DNA of 14,372 nt from JACRPZ01 sp040758255. GTDB lineage: Bacteria; Nitrospirota; Thermodesulfovibrionia; UBA6902. How positions within the stretch are numbered: position 1 is the first letter of the stretch; every line of letters begins with the position of its first letter. The notes under the pieces are model-generated. The model was not told the origin of the DNA. It did not search any database and was given only the letters and a program-made list of their open reading frames with translations. The stretch is from assembly GCA_040758255.1 (NCBI GenBank), contig JBFLVX010000048.1, forward strand, positions 1 through 14,372. Reading direction: 5' to 3'. The translations under genes and the position numbers were made by a program. Positions 7,718-14,372 of this stretch are shown piece after piece.

Positions 7718-8665
7718 ATGAAAAAAATTGCAGCTATCTTTATAGTATGCCTGCTATTAGGGCTGACAGCACCGAGTTATGCACAGGTTTATAATCCTGC
7801 CAATGGTCATTACTATGACATATTAAGCGCAGAGGGCATAAATTGGTACGAGGCTCGTGATGCTGCCGCTGCCTCAACTTTTAATGGCTGGACCGGACAT
7901 CTTGTTACAATAACCAGCGCACAAGAACAATCATTCCTGGAAAGCAATTTCAGTCCACCCATAAACAATAACGATGTATGGCTTGGTGGCACTGACGAAG
8001 TAAGTGAGGGGAACTGGGAGTGGATAACAGGCGAAACATGGGCTTATACAAATTGGAATGAGGGAGAGCCCAATAATTGGGACGAGATTGAACATTGTCT
8101 TGAAATTGAAGGCGAAACTACATTTTGGAATGATATTGACTGCGAAGCTTACAATAGTTATTATTTGGTGGAGTATGAACCAGCTACCACACCTCCTCCG
8201 ACTTGCACACACACCATGAACATGCCCACATCGCCGACAAACATCGGCACATTCGCACCCGGTATTTTCATGCACTATGACCCGATGGTAGCGCGTCCCT
8301 TCGGACTTGAGGAGGCAGGAGATATACTGACCGGACGTTTGTGGCTGCCCTGCTTGAGAAACGGCCACGGGGACATCTATCTTGTGCTTGATGCTCCGGC
8401 CTATGGAGGCAAATTCATGCTTAGCGAATTACATCAGTGGCTTCCGTTCCCGGCAATGATTCAGCCGTGGCTGCCTAATACGGTCTGCAATAATGTTTAT
8501 GCGGCTATCTTCTCGCTTCAAAAGAGCGGCATACTGCCGGGCAACTATAAATTGGATGTAATTATAGTGCCGTCAGGGACTGCGGCATCCACTATAGACC
8601 AGATAGTGTCAGGAGCAACAGCAGCGCCTTACTACAAGTGGAGCTTTACACAAACATTGCCGTAA
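7718..8665 (+). CDS. Exported C-type lectin-domain protein with shared C-terminal domain (copy 2)
   Basis: The 315-residue product has a short classical signal peptide (MKK plus hydrophobic core, likely cleavage after PSYA, residue 22). Residues ~24-155 form a C-type lectin-like domain. They include NWYEARDAA, HLVTITSAQEQSFL, WLGGTD (88-93), WEWITGETWAYTNWN, EPN (117-119), WNDIDC (137-142) and the final YLVEYE. EPN followed by Glu125 and WND is the calcium and mannose-type sugar-binding pattern of animal lectins. Cys127 and Cys142 match the inner disulfide; the outer pair is absent, as in many bacterial members. A Pro/Thr linker leads into the ~153-residue C-terminal domain shared with the neighbours. 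Here that domain has one extra residue and an extra Cys in the patch LPNTVCNN. The ATG at 7718 is chosen for its GGGGG ribosome site and signal peptide. Calcium-dependent sugar binding outside the cell is inferred. Confidence 0.88.
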   Translation: MKKIAAIFIVCLLLGLTAPSYAQVYNPANGHYYDILSAEGINWYEARDAAAASTFNGWTGHLVTITSAQEQSFLESNFSPPINNNDVWLGGTDEVSEGNWEWITGETWAYTNWNEGEPNNWDEIEHCLEIEGETTFWNDIDCEAYNSYYLVEYEPATTPPPTCTHTMNMPTSPTNIGTFAPGIFMHYDPMVARPFGLEEAGDILTGRLWLPCLRNGHGDIYLVLDAPAYGGKFMLSELHQWLPFPAMIQPWLPNTVCNNVYAAIFSLQKSGILPGNYKLDVIIVPSGTAASTIDQIVSGATAAPYYKWSFTQTLP

Positions 8666-8816
8666 GGAGATCAGAACTAAGGTTCAGAAATCAGAAGGGC
8701 GGCCATTTATGGCCGCCCTTTTTTGTATGTATTTCAATTTTTTTCTTGTTAACGAATGGAATCTTATGATAAACTTTTCTAAATGAAAGCCCACCGCAGA
8801 GACAGCGGGGTATTAA
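8192..8816 (+). repeat. Direct repeat unit 2: C-terminal-domain coding block, terminator and next-gene leader
   Basis: This ~625-base copy matches 7051-7670 from the linker codons through the terminator and the leader of the following gene. Differences are scattered single bases, a short divergent patch in the coding part, and one inserted base in the promoter spacer. The domain-coding part also matches 9645-10115. Confidence 0.9.
8695..8724 (+). terminator. Rho-independent terminator after the lectin-domain gene
   Basis: This has the same stem as at 7550 (AAGGGCGGCCAT / ATGGCCGCCCTT), with a T-rich instead of A-rich loop, followed by a run of T. The stem itself is unchanged between copies. 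Confidence 0.93.
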
Positions 8817-8824
8817 AAATTTAA
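8742..8824 (+). promoter_or_regulatory. Conserved promoter, leader hairpin and possible leader peptide before exported-protein gene 3
   Basis: This copy of the leader block has TATGAT at 8765-8770 and the weak TTTCTT (8742-8747) 17 bases upstream. CCGC/GCGG pair around AGAGACA (8794-8808). The ATG equivalent to 7637 (here 8783) opens a 13-codon frame, MKAHRRDSGVLKI, that stops at 8824 before the real ribosome site. It has no Shine-Dalgarno sequence, so translation is doubtful. Confidence 0.45.
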
Positions 8825-8858
8825 AATAATTTTTGAAAAATAAGGAGGGGGAGGGACT

Positions 8859-10115
8859 ATGAGAAAGTCGTCAGGACTATTGGTTTTATTCTTAAGCGTA
8901 TTATTGTTTGTTGCGGCATTTCTGACAGCAACAACAGAGGAAGCAGGAGCAGAGCCGATGCTATTAGGAACCACAGGGGTGGGAGAGGGACCCGCCAGCA
9001 CTCTTGTTGAACTCAACCCAGCCACCGGCGCACTTATACGCACGATCGGTTCTGTTGGTTATATAGTCAACGGATTAGTGTACGACCATACAACCGGAAG
9101 GCTGTTTGCTTCGACATCTGTCACTGACCCTTCATATAACGGTCTCATTGAAATCAGCTTAGCGACCGGCGCAGGCACGCCCGTTGGCGTGAACGGCTGG
9201 GGTTTAGGCAGCGCGGCTGTCACAAATATTACAGTCAATGCGGCAGGCCAGATGTATGGCTGGTGGGACCCAAGTCAAGACGACCTTGTTATTATTGATA
9301 AGACCACAGGCATAGCAACCTGGGTAGGGAATGCCGGAGTCGGTACCGGGGCAAACGGTTTAGATTTCGACAGCTCCGACATTCTGTACATGCTTAACTA
9401 TAATGGCAACTATTATACCGTCAATACGAGCACAGGGGCTTTGGCTTTTGTCAACTCCATACCATCTATGGCCCATCATGGCAAATTTCATCCAGACTCT
9501 AACATTTGGTACGGTATTCACAACATTGGTACCGGACCGAAAAATTTAGTGCTGGCTAATCTCTCCACCGGTACGATCGTTTCCACGATTCCAACGGTAG
9601 ATAATCTGCACACCCTTGAGTTCGTATCACAAATTCCCAGCCCCCCTCCCGTGACTTGCGCACACACCATGAACATACCCACATCACCGGCAAACATCGG
9701 CACATTCACCCCCGGTATTTTCATGAACTATGACCCTATGGTAGCGCGTCCCTTCGGACTTGAAGAGGCAGGGGATATATTAACAGGACGTTTGTGGCTG
9801 CCTTGCTTGAGAAACGGCCACGCGGACATCTATCTTGTGCTTGATGCTCCGGCCTATGGAGGCAAATTCATGCTGAGCGAATTACATCAGTGGCTTTCAT
9901 TCCCTGCAAACATACAGCCGTGGCAGACTAATACGGATGATGATGTTTACACAGCGCTATTCTCACTTCAGAAGAGCGGCATACTGCCGGGAAACTATAA
10001 ATTGGATGTAATAGTAGTGCCGTCAGGGACTGCGGCATCCACGATAGACCAGATAGTGTCAGGGGCTGCTGCAGCGCCTTACTACAAGTGGAGCTTTACG
10101 GAGACATTGCCGTAA
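8859..10115 (+). CDS. Exported beta-propeller-like protein with shared C-terminal domain (copy 3)
   Basis: The 418-residue product has a signal peptide (MRKSSG then a hydrophobic core to ~23, likely cleavage near EAGA, 28-31). Residues ~32-258 are a repetitive beta-propeller-like region. Turn motifs recur every ~20-40 residues: LNPATGALIRTIG, YDHTTGRLFAS, ISLATGAGTPVG, IDKTTGIATWVG, VNTSTGALAFVN and ANLSTGTIVSTI. It is of the same general type as copy 1 but not a close paralogue in this half. The linker SPPPV (261-265) leads to the shared domain (~267-418), with Cys267 and Cys316 in the conserved positions and the end KWSFTETLP. A strong ribosome site (GGAGGGGGAGGG) precedes the ATG. The gene faces the T2SS operon tail to tail. 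The role is unknown; a secreted or surface-displayed binding protein is inferred. Confidence 0.86.
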   Translation: MRKSSGLLVLFLSVLLFVAAFLTATTEEAGAEPMLLGTTGVGEGPASTLVELNPATGALIRTIGSVGYIVNGLVYDHTTGRLFASTSVTDPSYNGLIEISLATGAGTPVGVNGWGLGSAAVTNITVNAAGQMYGWWDPSQDDLVIIDKTTGIATWVGNAGVGTGANGLDFDSSDILYMLNYNGNYYTVNTSTGALAFVNSIPSMAHHGKFHPDSNIWYGIHNIGTGPKNLVLANLSTGTIVSTIPTVDNLHTLEFVSQIPSPPPVTCAHTMNIPTSPANIGTFTPGIFMNYDPMVARPFGLEEAGDILTGRLWLPCLRNGHADIYLVLDAPAYGGKFMLSELHQWLSFPANIQPWQTNTDDDVYTALFSLQKSGILPGNYKLDVIVVPSGTAASTIDQIVSGAAAAPYYKWSFTETLP

Positions 10116-10174
10116 GGACATCAGAACTAAAGTTCAGAAATCAGAAGGGCGGCCATTTATGGCCGCCCTTTTTT
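9645..10174 (+). repeat. Direct repeat unit 3 (leader part missing)
   Basis: This is the third copy of the C-terminal-domain coding block plus terminator. Similarity to units 1 and 2 ends at the terminator T-run. The promoter/leader portion is absent and the gspC end follows within 20 bases, so this is the distal boundary of the array. Confidence 0.88.
10145..10174 (+). terminator. Rho-independent terminator after exported-protein gene 3
   Basis: This is the same stem (AAGGGCGGCCAT / ATGGCCGCCCTT) with a TT core and a T-run. It lies between the convergent third exported-protein gene and gspC. Read on the minus strand the stem is followed only by an interrupted T-rich stretch, so it may also act, less efficiently, for the T2SS operon. 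Confidence 0.92.
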
Positions 10175-10192
10175 ATGCACTTTCTTTCAATA

Positions 10193-10948
10193 CTACCTGC
10201 CACCGGAACCAGATTGGGAAGTAGTCGGCCTTCGCTCTCTTTTATTGGCAGATGGTGTGGTATCCCCCATGCCGGAACCAGATTGGGATCCCGTAGAAGT
10301 AGTCGGCTTACCATCTCTTTTGTCAGCAGGGGATGCGGTCTCAATCGCAGCCTGCTGTGGTTGCGTAGCTGTCGGTTTAGGAGGCAATGCTTGAGTAGTA
10401 TGAGGAGTAACGGGTTTAGTCGGTATTGCTCTTTTGTGTTTGGAGTCTGACACCCTTACTTCTATCCGCTCCTCACCTTTAACCATTACGACAATGTCAT
10501 GATATATCTCTTTAAGGATATAGCCGCTTAAAGCAGTTCCCAAACTTATTGCCCGCTGTCTTTTCCCTCTTCCGGGAGAAATATACGGAGAATTCAAATC
10601 CTCAAGGAAAGCCATGCTCGTATTATCAGCTATGAGTGTTCCATAGAGTACAAAATCAGGACTGGTAAGAGGCGCTCTACCTTTTGCGCTTGCAACAATT
10701 TTCCTGTCTGGATGGAATAAATTCTGTTCTGTTATTATCGCGTAATCATCAGGGTAAGGCACAGTATTTTCGGCTGCTTTCACCCCCTCTTCCGAAATAG
10801 AGGCATCAGGCGGTTTAGCTACAGGCAGGCTGAATTCAAATGCCGCATTAACAAGAGATAAGAGCATGTAAATAAAGAAGACGAGCACTCCGGCCAGCAG
10901 GAAATTTATAAGGTTAACCTGTCTGAGAATATATCTTGATTTATCCAT
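10193..10948 (-). CDS. gspC: GspC-like T2SS inner-membrane protein lacking a PDZ domain
   Basis: GspC links the inner-membrane platform of the T2SS to the secretin GspD. The 251-residue product has a short cytoplasmic N-terminus, one transmembrane helix (about 14-36), a Pro-rich spacer and an HR-like domain (about 66-168). That domain contains YAIITEQNLFHPDR, FVLYGTLIADNTSMAFLED and a second half GYILKEIYHDIVVMVKGEERIEVRV. Instead of the PDZ or coiled-coil end of well-studied GspC proteins, residues ~170-251 are low-complexity Pro/Thr/Ser/Gln with an internal repeat. The gene is last in the visible operon, one base after gspM. The Q-N-L-F motif supports GspC, although PilP/GspC-type proteins share this fold. 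The family is confident; the exact name is less so given the altered C-terminus. Confidence 0.72.
   Translation of the reverse strand: MDKSRYILRQVNLINFLLAGVLVFFIYMLLSLVNAAFEFSLPVAKPPDASISEEGVKAAENTVPYPDDYAIITEQNLFHPDRKIVASAKGRAPLTSPDFVLYGTLIADNTSMAFLEDLNSPYISPGRGKRQRAISLGTALSGYILKEIYHDIVVMVKGEERIEVRVSDSKHKRAIPTKPVTPHTTQALPPKPTATQPQQAAIETASPADKRDGKPTTSTGSQSGSGMGDTTPSANKRERRPTTSQSGSGGR
10203..10333 (-). repeat. In-frame repeat encoding the GspC-like C-terminal tail
   Basis: Two imperfect direct copies begin 69 bases (23 codons) apart, at 10203 and 10272 on the plus strand, both starting CCGGAACCAGATTGGGA. On the coding strand they give KRxxxPTTS…QSGSG twice (protein residues ~210-226 and ~236-249). 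Copy-number change here would lengthen or shorten the tail without a frameshift. Confidence 0.75.
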
Positions 10949-10949
10949 G

Positions 10950-11501
10950 TTATTTTTTGTTTGTTATAGCCGATACGACTAAATTTATCGTGATATCCCC
11001 CGTGGGGTTTCTATGGTTTTTTACCGTTACATCAAGCTCTTTCACAACCAGACGGGGAGTGTGCGCCTCTATAGCATAAAGAATATTATTTAGCGCTCCG
11101 GAATCAGGCAAGGCAGCATTAATGCTTACGCTTATTATGGTGAAGATCTCAAGCTCTTCAGTCTTCTCAATTCTTTCGCTGGATATTGTCCCGCCCTTTT
11201 CAGTCACGATCCCCTTAATCTTTTCCTGCAGGGCAGCGGCTGCAATAGAAGGCGTTGAGCCTTCAATAAGTTTTAAATTAAGCGCGCTTCTCTCCTCTTT
11301 TAGAGAAGCAAAATTTTTTGCAAGCGCCGGTTTCTCAGAAATAAGTGAAATATATTTTTCAACAAGCTGCGTCTTTCCGGCTTGTCTTTCTTTTATGGAG
11401 GCCATCTTAGATTGAATCTTTGAATAGCCATACTCTGCAGCGATAAGAAAAAGAACGATTGCAAGCGGGATGGCGATAGTAAGCGTCTTATTTCTTTTCA
11501 T
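10950..11501 (-). CDS. gspM: GspM/PilO-like T2SS inner-membrane protein
   Basis: GspM is a bitopic component of the T2SS inner-membrane platform that pairs with GspL. The 183-residue product has an N-terminal membrane helix (about 7-26), then a charged coiled-coil stretch (about 27-80). A compact ferredoxin-like periplasmic domain follows (about 88-178: IAAAALQEKIKGIV, LEIFTIISVSINAAL, LVVKELDVTV, DITINLVVSA). This layout matches the GspM-b/PilO type. Its start overlaps the end of gspL by 14 bases and its stop is one base from the gspC start, so tight translational coupling is expected. Position between gspL and gspC supports the name. Confidence 0.78.
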   Translation of the reverse strand: MKRNKTLTIAIPLAIVLFLIAAEYGYSKIQSKMASIKERQAGKTQLVEKYISLISEKPALAKNFASLKEERSALNLKLIEGSTPSIAAAALQEKIKGIVTEKGGTISSERIEKTEELEIFTIISVSINAALPDSGALNNILYAIEAHTPRLVVKELDVTVKNHRNPTGDITINLVVSAITNKK

Positions 11502-13077
11502 TATCTTTCTTCTCTCCGCTATTTTCCAAAGGTTTGCTTATATCCATTTTGATTGTAAACCTGTCTGCATTCATCGCCTGGTCCCTGATTGTCGGCGATG
11601 TAAATTCAACCTTGCTGAAATACTCCGATGCCTCAAGTTTCGGCAGAAGCTCGGTTGCCGTGAGCGCATAACCTCCGATCTCGACGCTGCTGCCGGCAAT
11701 TTTTGCCTTTGTAAGCCATGCGGTTTTAGGCAATATAGAAGTAAGCTCTTTCAGGATATCCAGCGTCATGGGCATATCCTTTTTATACCCGTTTATAAAT
11801 GCGATCTCAGAAAGCAGCCCTTCCGCCTCTTTCTTCATCGCCTCAATCTTATTTATATCATCCCGTCTCATCTCTATCTGACGGGAGATCTCTTCAAGCC
11901 TCTTCTCCTCAATGCCTATGGGAGCAACTGTGTAGAAAGCCCACATGAATGCGATTGCAATAATGAGAATAACAGTCAGCGCTATGGGCGGCCTCTGTTT
12001 TTTACGGACGCCCCTTGTCAGCAGGTCAGGAGCTTCCGCGCCCTGCTGTAAAGAATGAATTGCGCTTCCAATGGCAGCATAAGATATTTCATTGCCGGAG
12101 ATTATCAGGCCTGTATATGTTGTTTCAAATCCTGCAGATGCTTCTGCTCCCCCGGCTATCTTAACAGGCGTCCCGATCTTTGACTCAAGCATCTCTTTCA
12201 GGGCCGGGATCTTCTCCTTTAGATGCAGAGTTATCTTCGGGGTCCTTTTTGCCTCTTTTGCAGTATCAATAAGCGCCCTGATCTTTTTTGAGAGCGTCTC
12301 AATCTCTGCCGTATCATAAGCCTTCAATTTTTCTGCTTGTAAAGGAGAAGCGCTGAACGCATCTGAAAATAAAGCGGTTAATGAGCCGTCAATAAACAGG
12401 GCGCCTTCAGAGTTGTCCCTGTTTATCTCAACAAAAACAGTGTCGCTTTCCTGATATATATGCCTGCAGAGCGCGCCTATACCGGCAAGATTTATCGTTA
12501 GCCTGCTGACGTTAAAACCGCTCTCATCAAGCGCCTCAAGATACGGCTTTATGGTGTTGGTTCTTGCCGCCATAACAAGAAGATAAATCTTCTCGCTGCT
12601 CTCCTTGAGGATCCTGTAATCATAAAAGACCTCTTCAGAGGTGAAGGGGGTGAGCCTGTCCATTTCATGTGAGAGAGCGTCTGAAAGGTTCTCTTTTACG
12701 GTTAAAGGAAGCTCAACATTCCTTATTACTGCCCATGCTTTTGGAATGCTGAGGTTTATGTCTGACTTTGCGGCTCCTGTCTCGCTTATGGCCAACTCAA
12801 GGGAGGAGGCGACCTCATTTGGCTGCGGATATCTGCCTTCTTCAAAGGAGTAGGTCTTGCCGCCTTTAAGAGTTACCCTCGAAAAGGTTTTTGAAGCGTG
12901 GACAACAGAGAGGCCGCCTTTTTCAATGGCTACGGTGAGGCTTTTTCTATGCGAGATAAGATCGTCTGCCGGGCTGAATGTAAGGACTTTCCAGACAATT
13001 TCCCATCTCTCTTTCAAACCGGAAGTTGAATTGCTGAGAAGGGATGTCAATTTATTATCAACTGCTGTTTCTGTCAT
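11488..13077 (-). CDS. gspL: GspL-like T2SS platform protein (PilM-like plus PilN-like domains)
   Basis: GspL recruits the cytoplasmic ATPase GspE to the T2SS inner-membrane platform. The 529-residue product has a cytoplasmic actin-like (PilM-type) region, about residues 45-345. It includes the typical HEMDRLTPFTSEEVFYDYRI (137-156), VFVEINRDNSEGALFIDG and GLIISGNEISYAAIGSAI. One transmembrane helix follows (about 364-384), then a periplasmic PilN-like domain (about 386-515) with a coiled coil and TLDILKELTSILPKTAWLTK (438-457). The C-terminal end is Lys/Glu-rich. GspL normally combines these two parts, and the length is in the upper range. The start at 13077 lies 16 bases after the gspK stop with a weak ribosome site. 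The C-terminus overlaps the start of gspM. Confidence 0.85.
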   Translation of the reverse strand: MTETAVDNKLTSLLSNSTSGLKERWEIVWKVLTFSPADDLISHRKSLTVAIEKGGLSVVHASKTFSRVTLKGGKTYSFEEGRYPQPNEVASSLELAISETGAAKSDINLSIPKAWAVIRNVELPLTVKENLSDALSHEMDRLTPFTSEEVFYDYRILKESSEKIYLLVMAARTNTIKPYLEALDESGFNVSRLTINLAGIGALCRHIYQESDTVFVEINRDNSEGALFIDGSLTALFSDAFSASPLQAEKLKAYDTAEIETLSKKIRALIDTAKEAKRTPKITLHLKEKIPALKEMLESKIGTPVKIAGGAEASAGFETTYTGLIISGNEISYAAIGSAIHSLQQGAEAPDLLTRGVRKKQRPPIALTVILIIAIAFMWAFYTVAPIGIEEKRLEEISRQIEMRRDDINKIEAMKKEAEGLLSEIAFINGYKKDMPMTLDILKELTSILPKTAWLTKAKIAGSSVEIGGYALTATELLPKLEASEYFSKVEFTSPTIRDQAMNADRFTIKMDISKPLENSGEKKDNEKK

Positions 13078-13093
13078 AGCTTAAGAATTCTCA

Positions 13094-14083
13094 TTACTCT
13101 GTTTCTTCTGAGGCGCTCTGAGAGGAAGCAATTTTAACGCCGGCAGGGCTTTTATAATAAAGGTATCTGTAACCGTTACCCTCGATTTTGACCATCGCCC
13201 TTATTCCGTAGCCTGTCTCTTCCGCATTCTTATAACCGAGCGCATCAATGGTAAATATCCCGCTGTCCGATAAACTTGCATTTACATAAGGATCTGCTAA
13301 AGAATAATTTTGCCCTAAAATTTCCGGGATGTTGATTTTCTCACCGCTCTCCCTTTTAAGCATGATTGCATCGGCTGTTTCAGATGTTATCCCGGGAATT
13401 GCCAGCAAGACCTCTCGCGGCGCGGTATTCAGATTGATTTTACCCGTGTTTGAGTATAAGGTTAGGAGGTCAATCACGCCTCTCTTTCCCACTTCTCCAT
13501 AGAGTATCTCAGGGGTTATTCCCCTGATCATGATAAGCTCTTCAAGGGTCTCAAAACCGGCATTTTTTGCCTTGTAAGGATTCGGAAGAGACATATAATA
13601 ATCGCTTTCAGCGCCATGAAGCCTGTGAAGGTCATCAGCATCCTTCCAATCCAATATCGAATCAACTGCAATATCAGCATCTTCATCTTCAAGGCCGAGA
13701 CCCCTGAAAAGACCCCTTAATATTACCTCAGAGGCTCTATTTATGTCTACTTTGCCTGACTCGTCAGTGATGCTTACAAGACAGCCCCCGTTATCTGTAT
13801 CCACCCTGTAAGGGGTTCCGTCTTTTCTCCAGACTTTACTCTCCTCAGTTTGAGGGGTGTCGTTTCTGTAGAATATCTCTATTACCGCCCTCTGAATCCC
13901 CGCCTCGGCAAGGAATTTCCCGGCAACCCCGTCCCTGAAGGATATGGCAGCATCTGTCTCTGTCCTTGTCATATAGGTAAAAGAGAGGACGAGAACCATC
14001 AAAATGGTCAATACCCATAAGACCATAATCAGGGCTATGCCTCTCTGGGAATCTAAATTGTTGTAAGATTTGCTCTTCATCAT
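13094..14083 (-). CDS. gspK: T2SS minor pseudopilin GspK
   Basis: GspK caps the pseudopilus tip together with GspI and GspJ. The 329-residue product has a prepilin-type N-terminus: a basic leader ending in QRG, the likely prepilin-peptidase cut after Gly15, then the hydrophobic IALIMVLWVLTILMVLVL. Mature position 5 is not Glu, as is characteristic of GspK. The large periplasmic region has two helix-hairpin-helix-like parts, VDINRAS (112-118) and INLNTAPREVLLAIPGIT (216-233), separated by an acidic DWKDADD (145-151) typical of the family. Two adjacent ATG codons begin the gene; the first is listed, and the ribosome site is weak for both. It lies between gspJ and gspL with short gaps of 12 and 16 bases, so it belongs to one operon. 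Confidence 0.93.
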   Translation of the reverse strand: MMKSKSYNNLDSQRGIALIMVLWVLTILMVLVLSFTYMTRTETDAAISFRDGVAGKFLAEAGIQRAVIEIFYRNDTPQTEESKVWRKDGTPYRVDTDNGGCLVSITDESGKVDINRASEVILRGLFRGLGLEDEDADIAVDSILDWKDADDLHRLHGAESDYYMSLPNPYKAKNAGFETLEELIMIRGITPEILYGEVGKRGVIDLLTLYSNTGKINLNTAPREVLLAIPGITSETADAIMLKRESGEKINIPEILGQNYSLADPYVNASLSDSGIFTIDALGYKNAEETGYGIRAMVKIEGNGYRYLYYKSPAGVKIASSQSASEETE

Positions 14084-14095
14084 CTTTATCTGAAA

Positions 14096-14372
14096 TTACT
14101 TTGATAAAGCTCCGTTTACTCTCACTGGAATGATCATGGAGAAATCCTTCCCTTCAGCTTCAAGATGCAGTCTTATTTTCTCAGGGAGTTTGAAGCTCTC
14201 TTCCCATTTATCAACCCATGCCCCTTCTTCCTCTGTAGGGTCTTTAAAGAAATACTCGAAATATATTTTATCAAGCGACTTAAATAGAGTTGTCTCTTTA
14301 ATGTTATCCATTCCTATAATATTCTCTGATGCTGTCAGCATCTCCTTTCCGCTCTCGTCTGCTTCAACCTTA
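14096..14372 (-). CDS. gspJ: T2SS minor pseudopilin GspJ, C-terminal part (cut by window edge)
   Basis: The reading frame is open to the window edge, so the N-terminus with the prepilin signal is missing and the visible ~92 residues are the C-terminal end. The frame does not need to start at the Met at 14341, since upstream codons to 14371 are also open. The pattern KIYFEYFFKDPTEEEGAWV, then DKWEESFKLPEKIRLHLE and FSMIIPVRV fits the GspJ C-terminal fold: a central strand, a Trp-rich turn, the 'P..v.l.l' strand and a hydrophobic final strand. The stop is 12 bases upstream of gspK, the usual J-K order. Identification rests on this pattern plus position. Confidence 0.75.
   Translation of the reverse strand, partial: KVEADESGKEMLTASENIIGMDNIKETTLFKSLDKIYFEYFFKDPTEEEGAWVDKWEESFKLPEKIRLHLEAEGKDFSMIIPVRVNGALSK

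Noticed and set aside
6286..10115. PEP-CTERM or other sorting-tail proteins
   Set aside because: All three end in a soluble KWSFTxTLP sequence without a PEP motif, terminal transmembrane segment or basic end.
7550..10174. Three identical hairpins with regular spacing, as a CRISPR array or integron attC sites
   Set aside because: The hairpins are followed by T-runs, lie just after stop codons and are over 1 kb apart. No attC core sites, integrase gene or short spacers are present. They are terminators.
10088..10450. Plus-strand open frame with repeated GTRLGS motifs
   Set aside because: It is the opposite-strand reading of the repetitive gspC tail, overlaps the third exported-protein gene and terminator, and has no ribosome site.

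Overview
The window comes from a Gram-negative (diderm) bacterium of moderate GC content. It carries type II secretion (T2SS) genes, a periplasmic AsmA-like protein and proteins with Sec signal peptides. The gene families fit Nitrospirota or a deltaproteobacterial-type lineage, but nothing here fixes the taxonomy, so that is only a guess.

Layout. Positions 1-1211 (minus strand) hold rpsB followed by the first 143 codons of tsf, with overlapping stop and start codons. After a 330-base divergent intergenic region, a complete ABC-F ATPase gene runs on the plus strand (1542-3413). It converges on a large AsmA/YdbH-like membrane-anchored periplasmic protein on the minus strand (3462-6059). Positions 6286-10115 (plus strand) hold three consecutive genes for exported proteins. 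Positions 10193-14372 (minus strand) hold the distal part of a T2SS operon, read in the order gspJ (partial), gspK, gspL, gspM, gspC.

The most interesting part is 6286-10175. The three exported proteins have different N-terminal halves: two unlike beta-propeller-type domains and one C-type lectin domain. All three end in almost the same ~153-residue C-terminal domain. The DNA similarity does not stop at the stop codons. It continues through the same GC-rich terminator hairpin and, for the first two copies, through a conserved -10 element and leader of the next gene. The locus therefore reads as tandem copies of a [C-terminal domain + terminator + promoter/leader] block with a different signal peptide and N-domain between copies. 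It looks like a modular display or secretion cassette.

The cassette lies tail to tail with the T2SS operon, just beyond gspC. I infer, without proof, that the shared C-terminal domain may be a targeting or surface-retention module for T2SS-exported ligand-binding proteins. The GspC homologue is itself unusual: it has the membrane anchor and HR-like domain but no PDZ domain, and ends in a repetitive Pro/Thr/Ser/Gln-rich tail. No mobile element, tRNA, rRNA or CRISPR array was seen.
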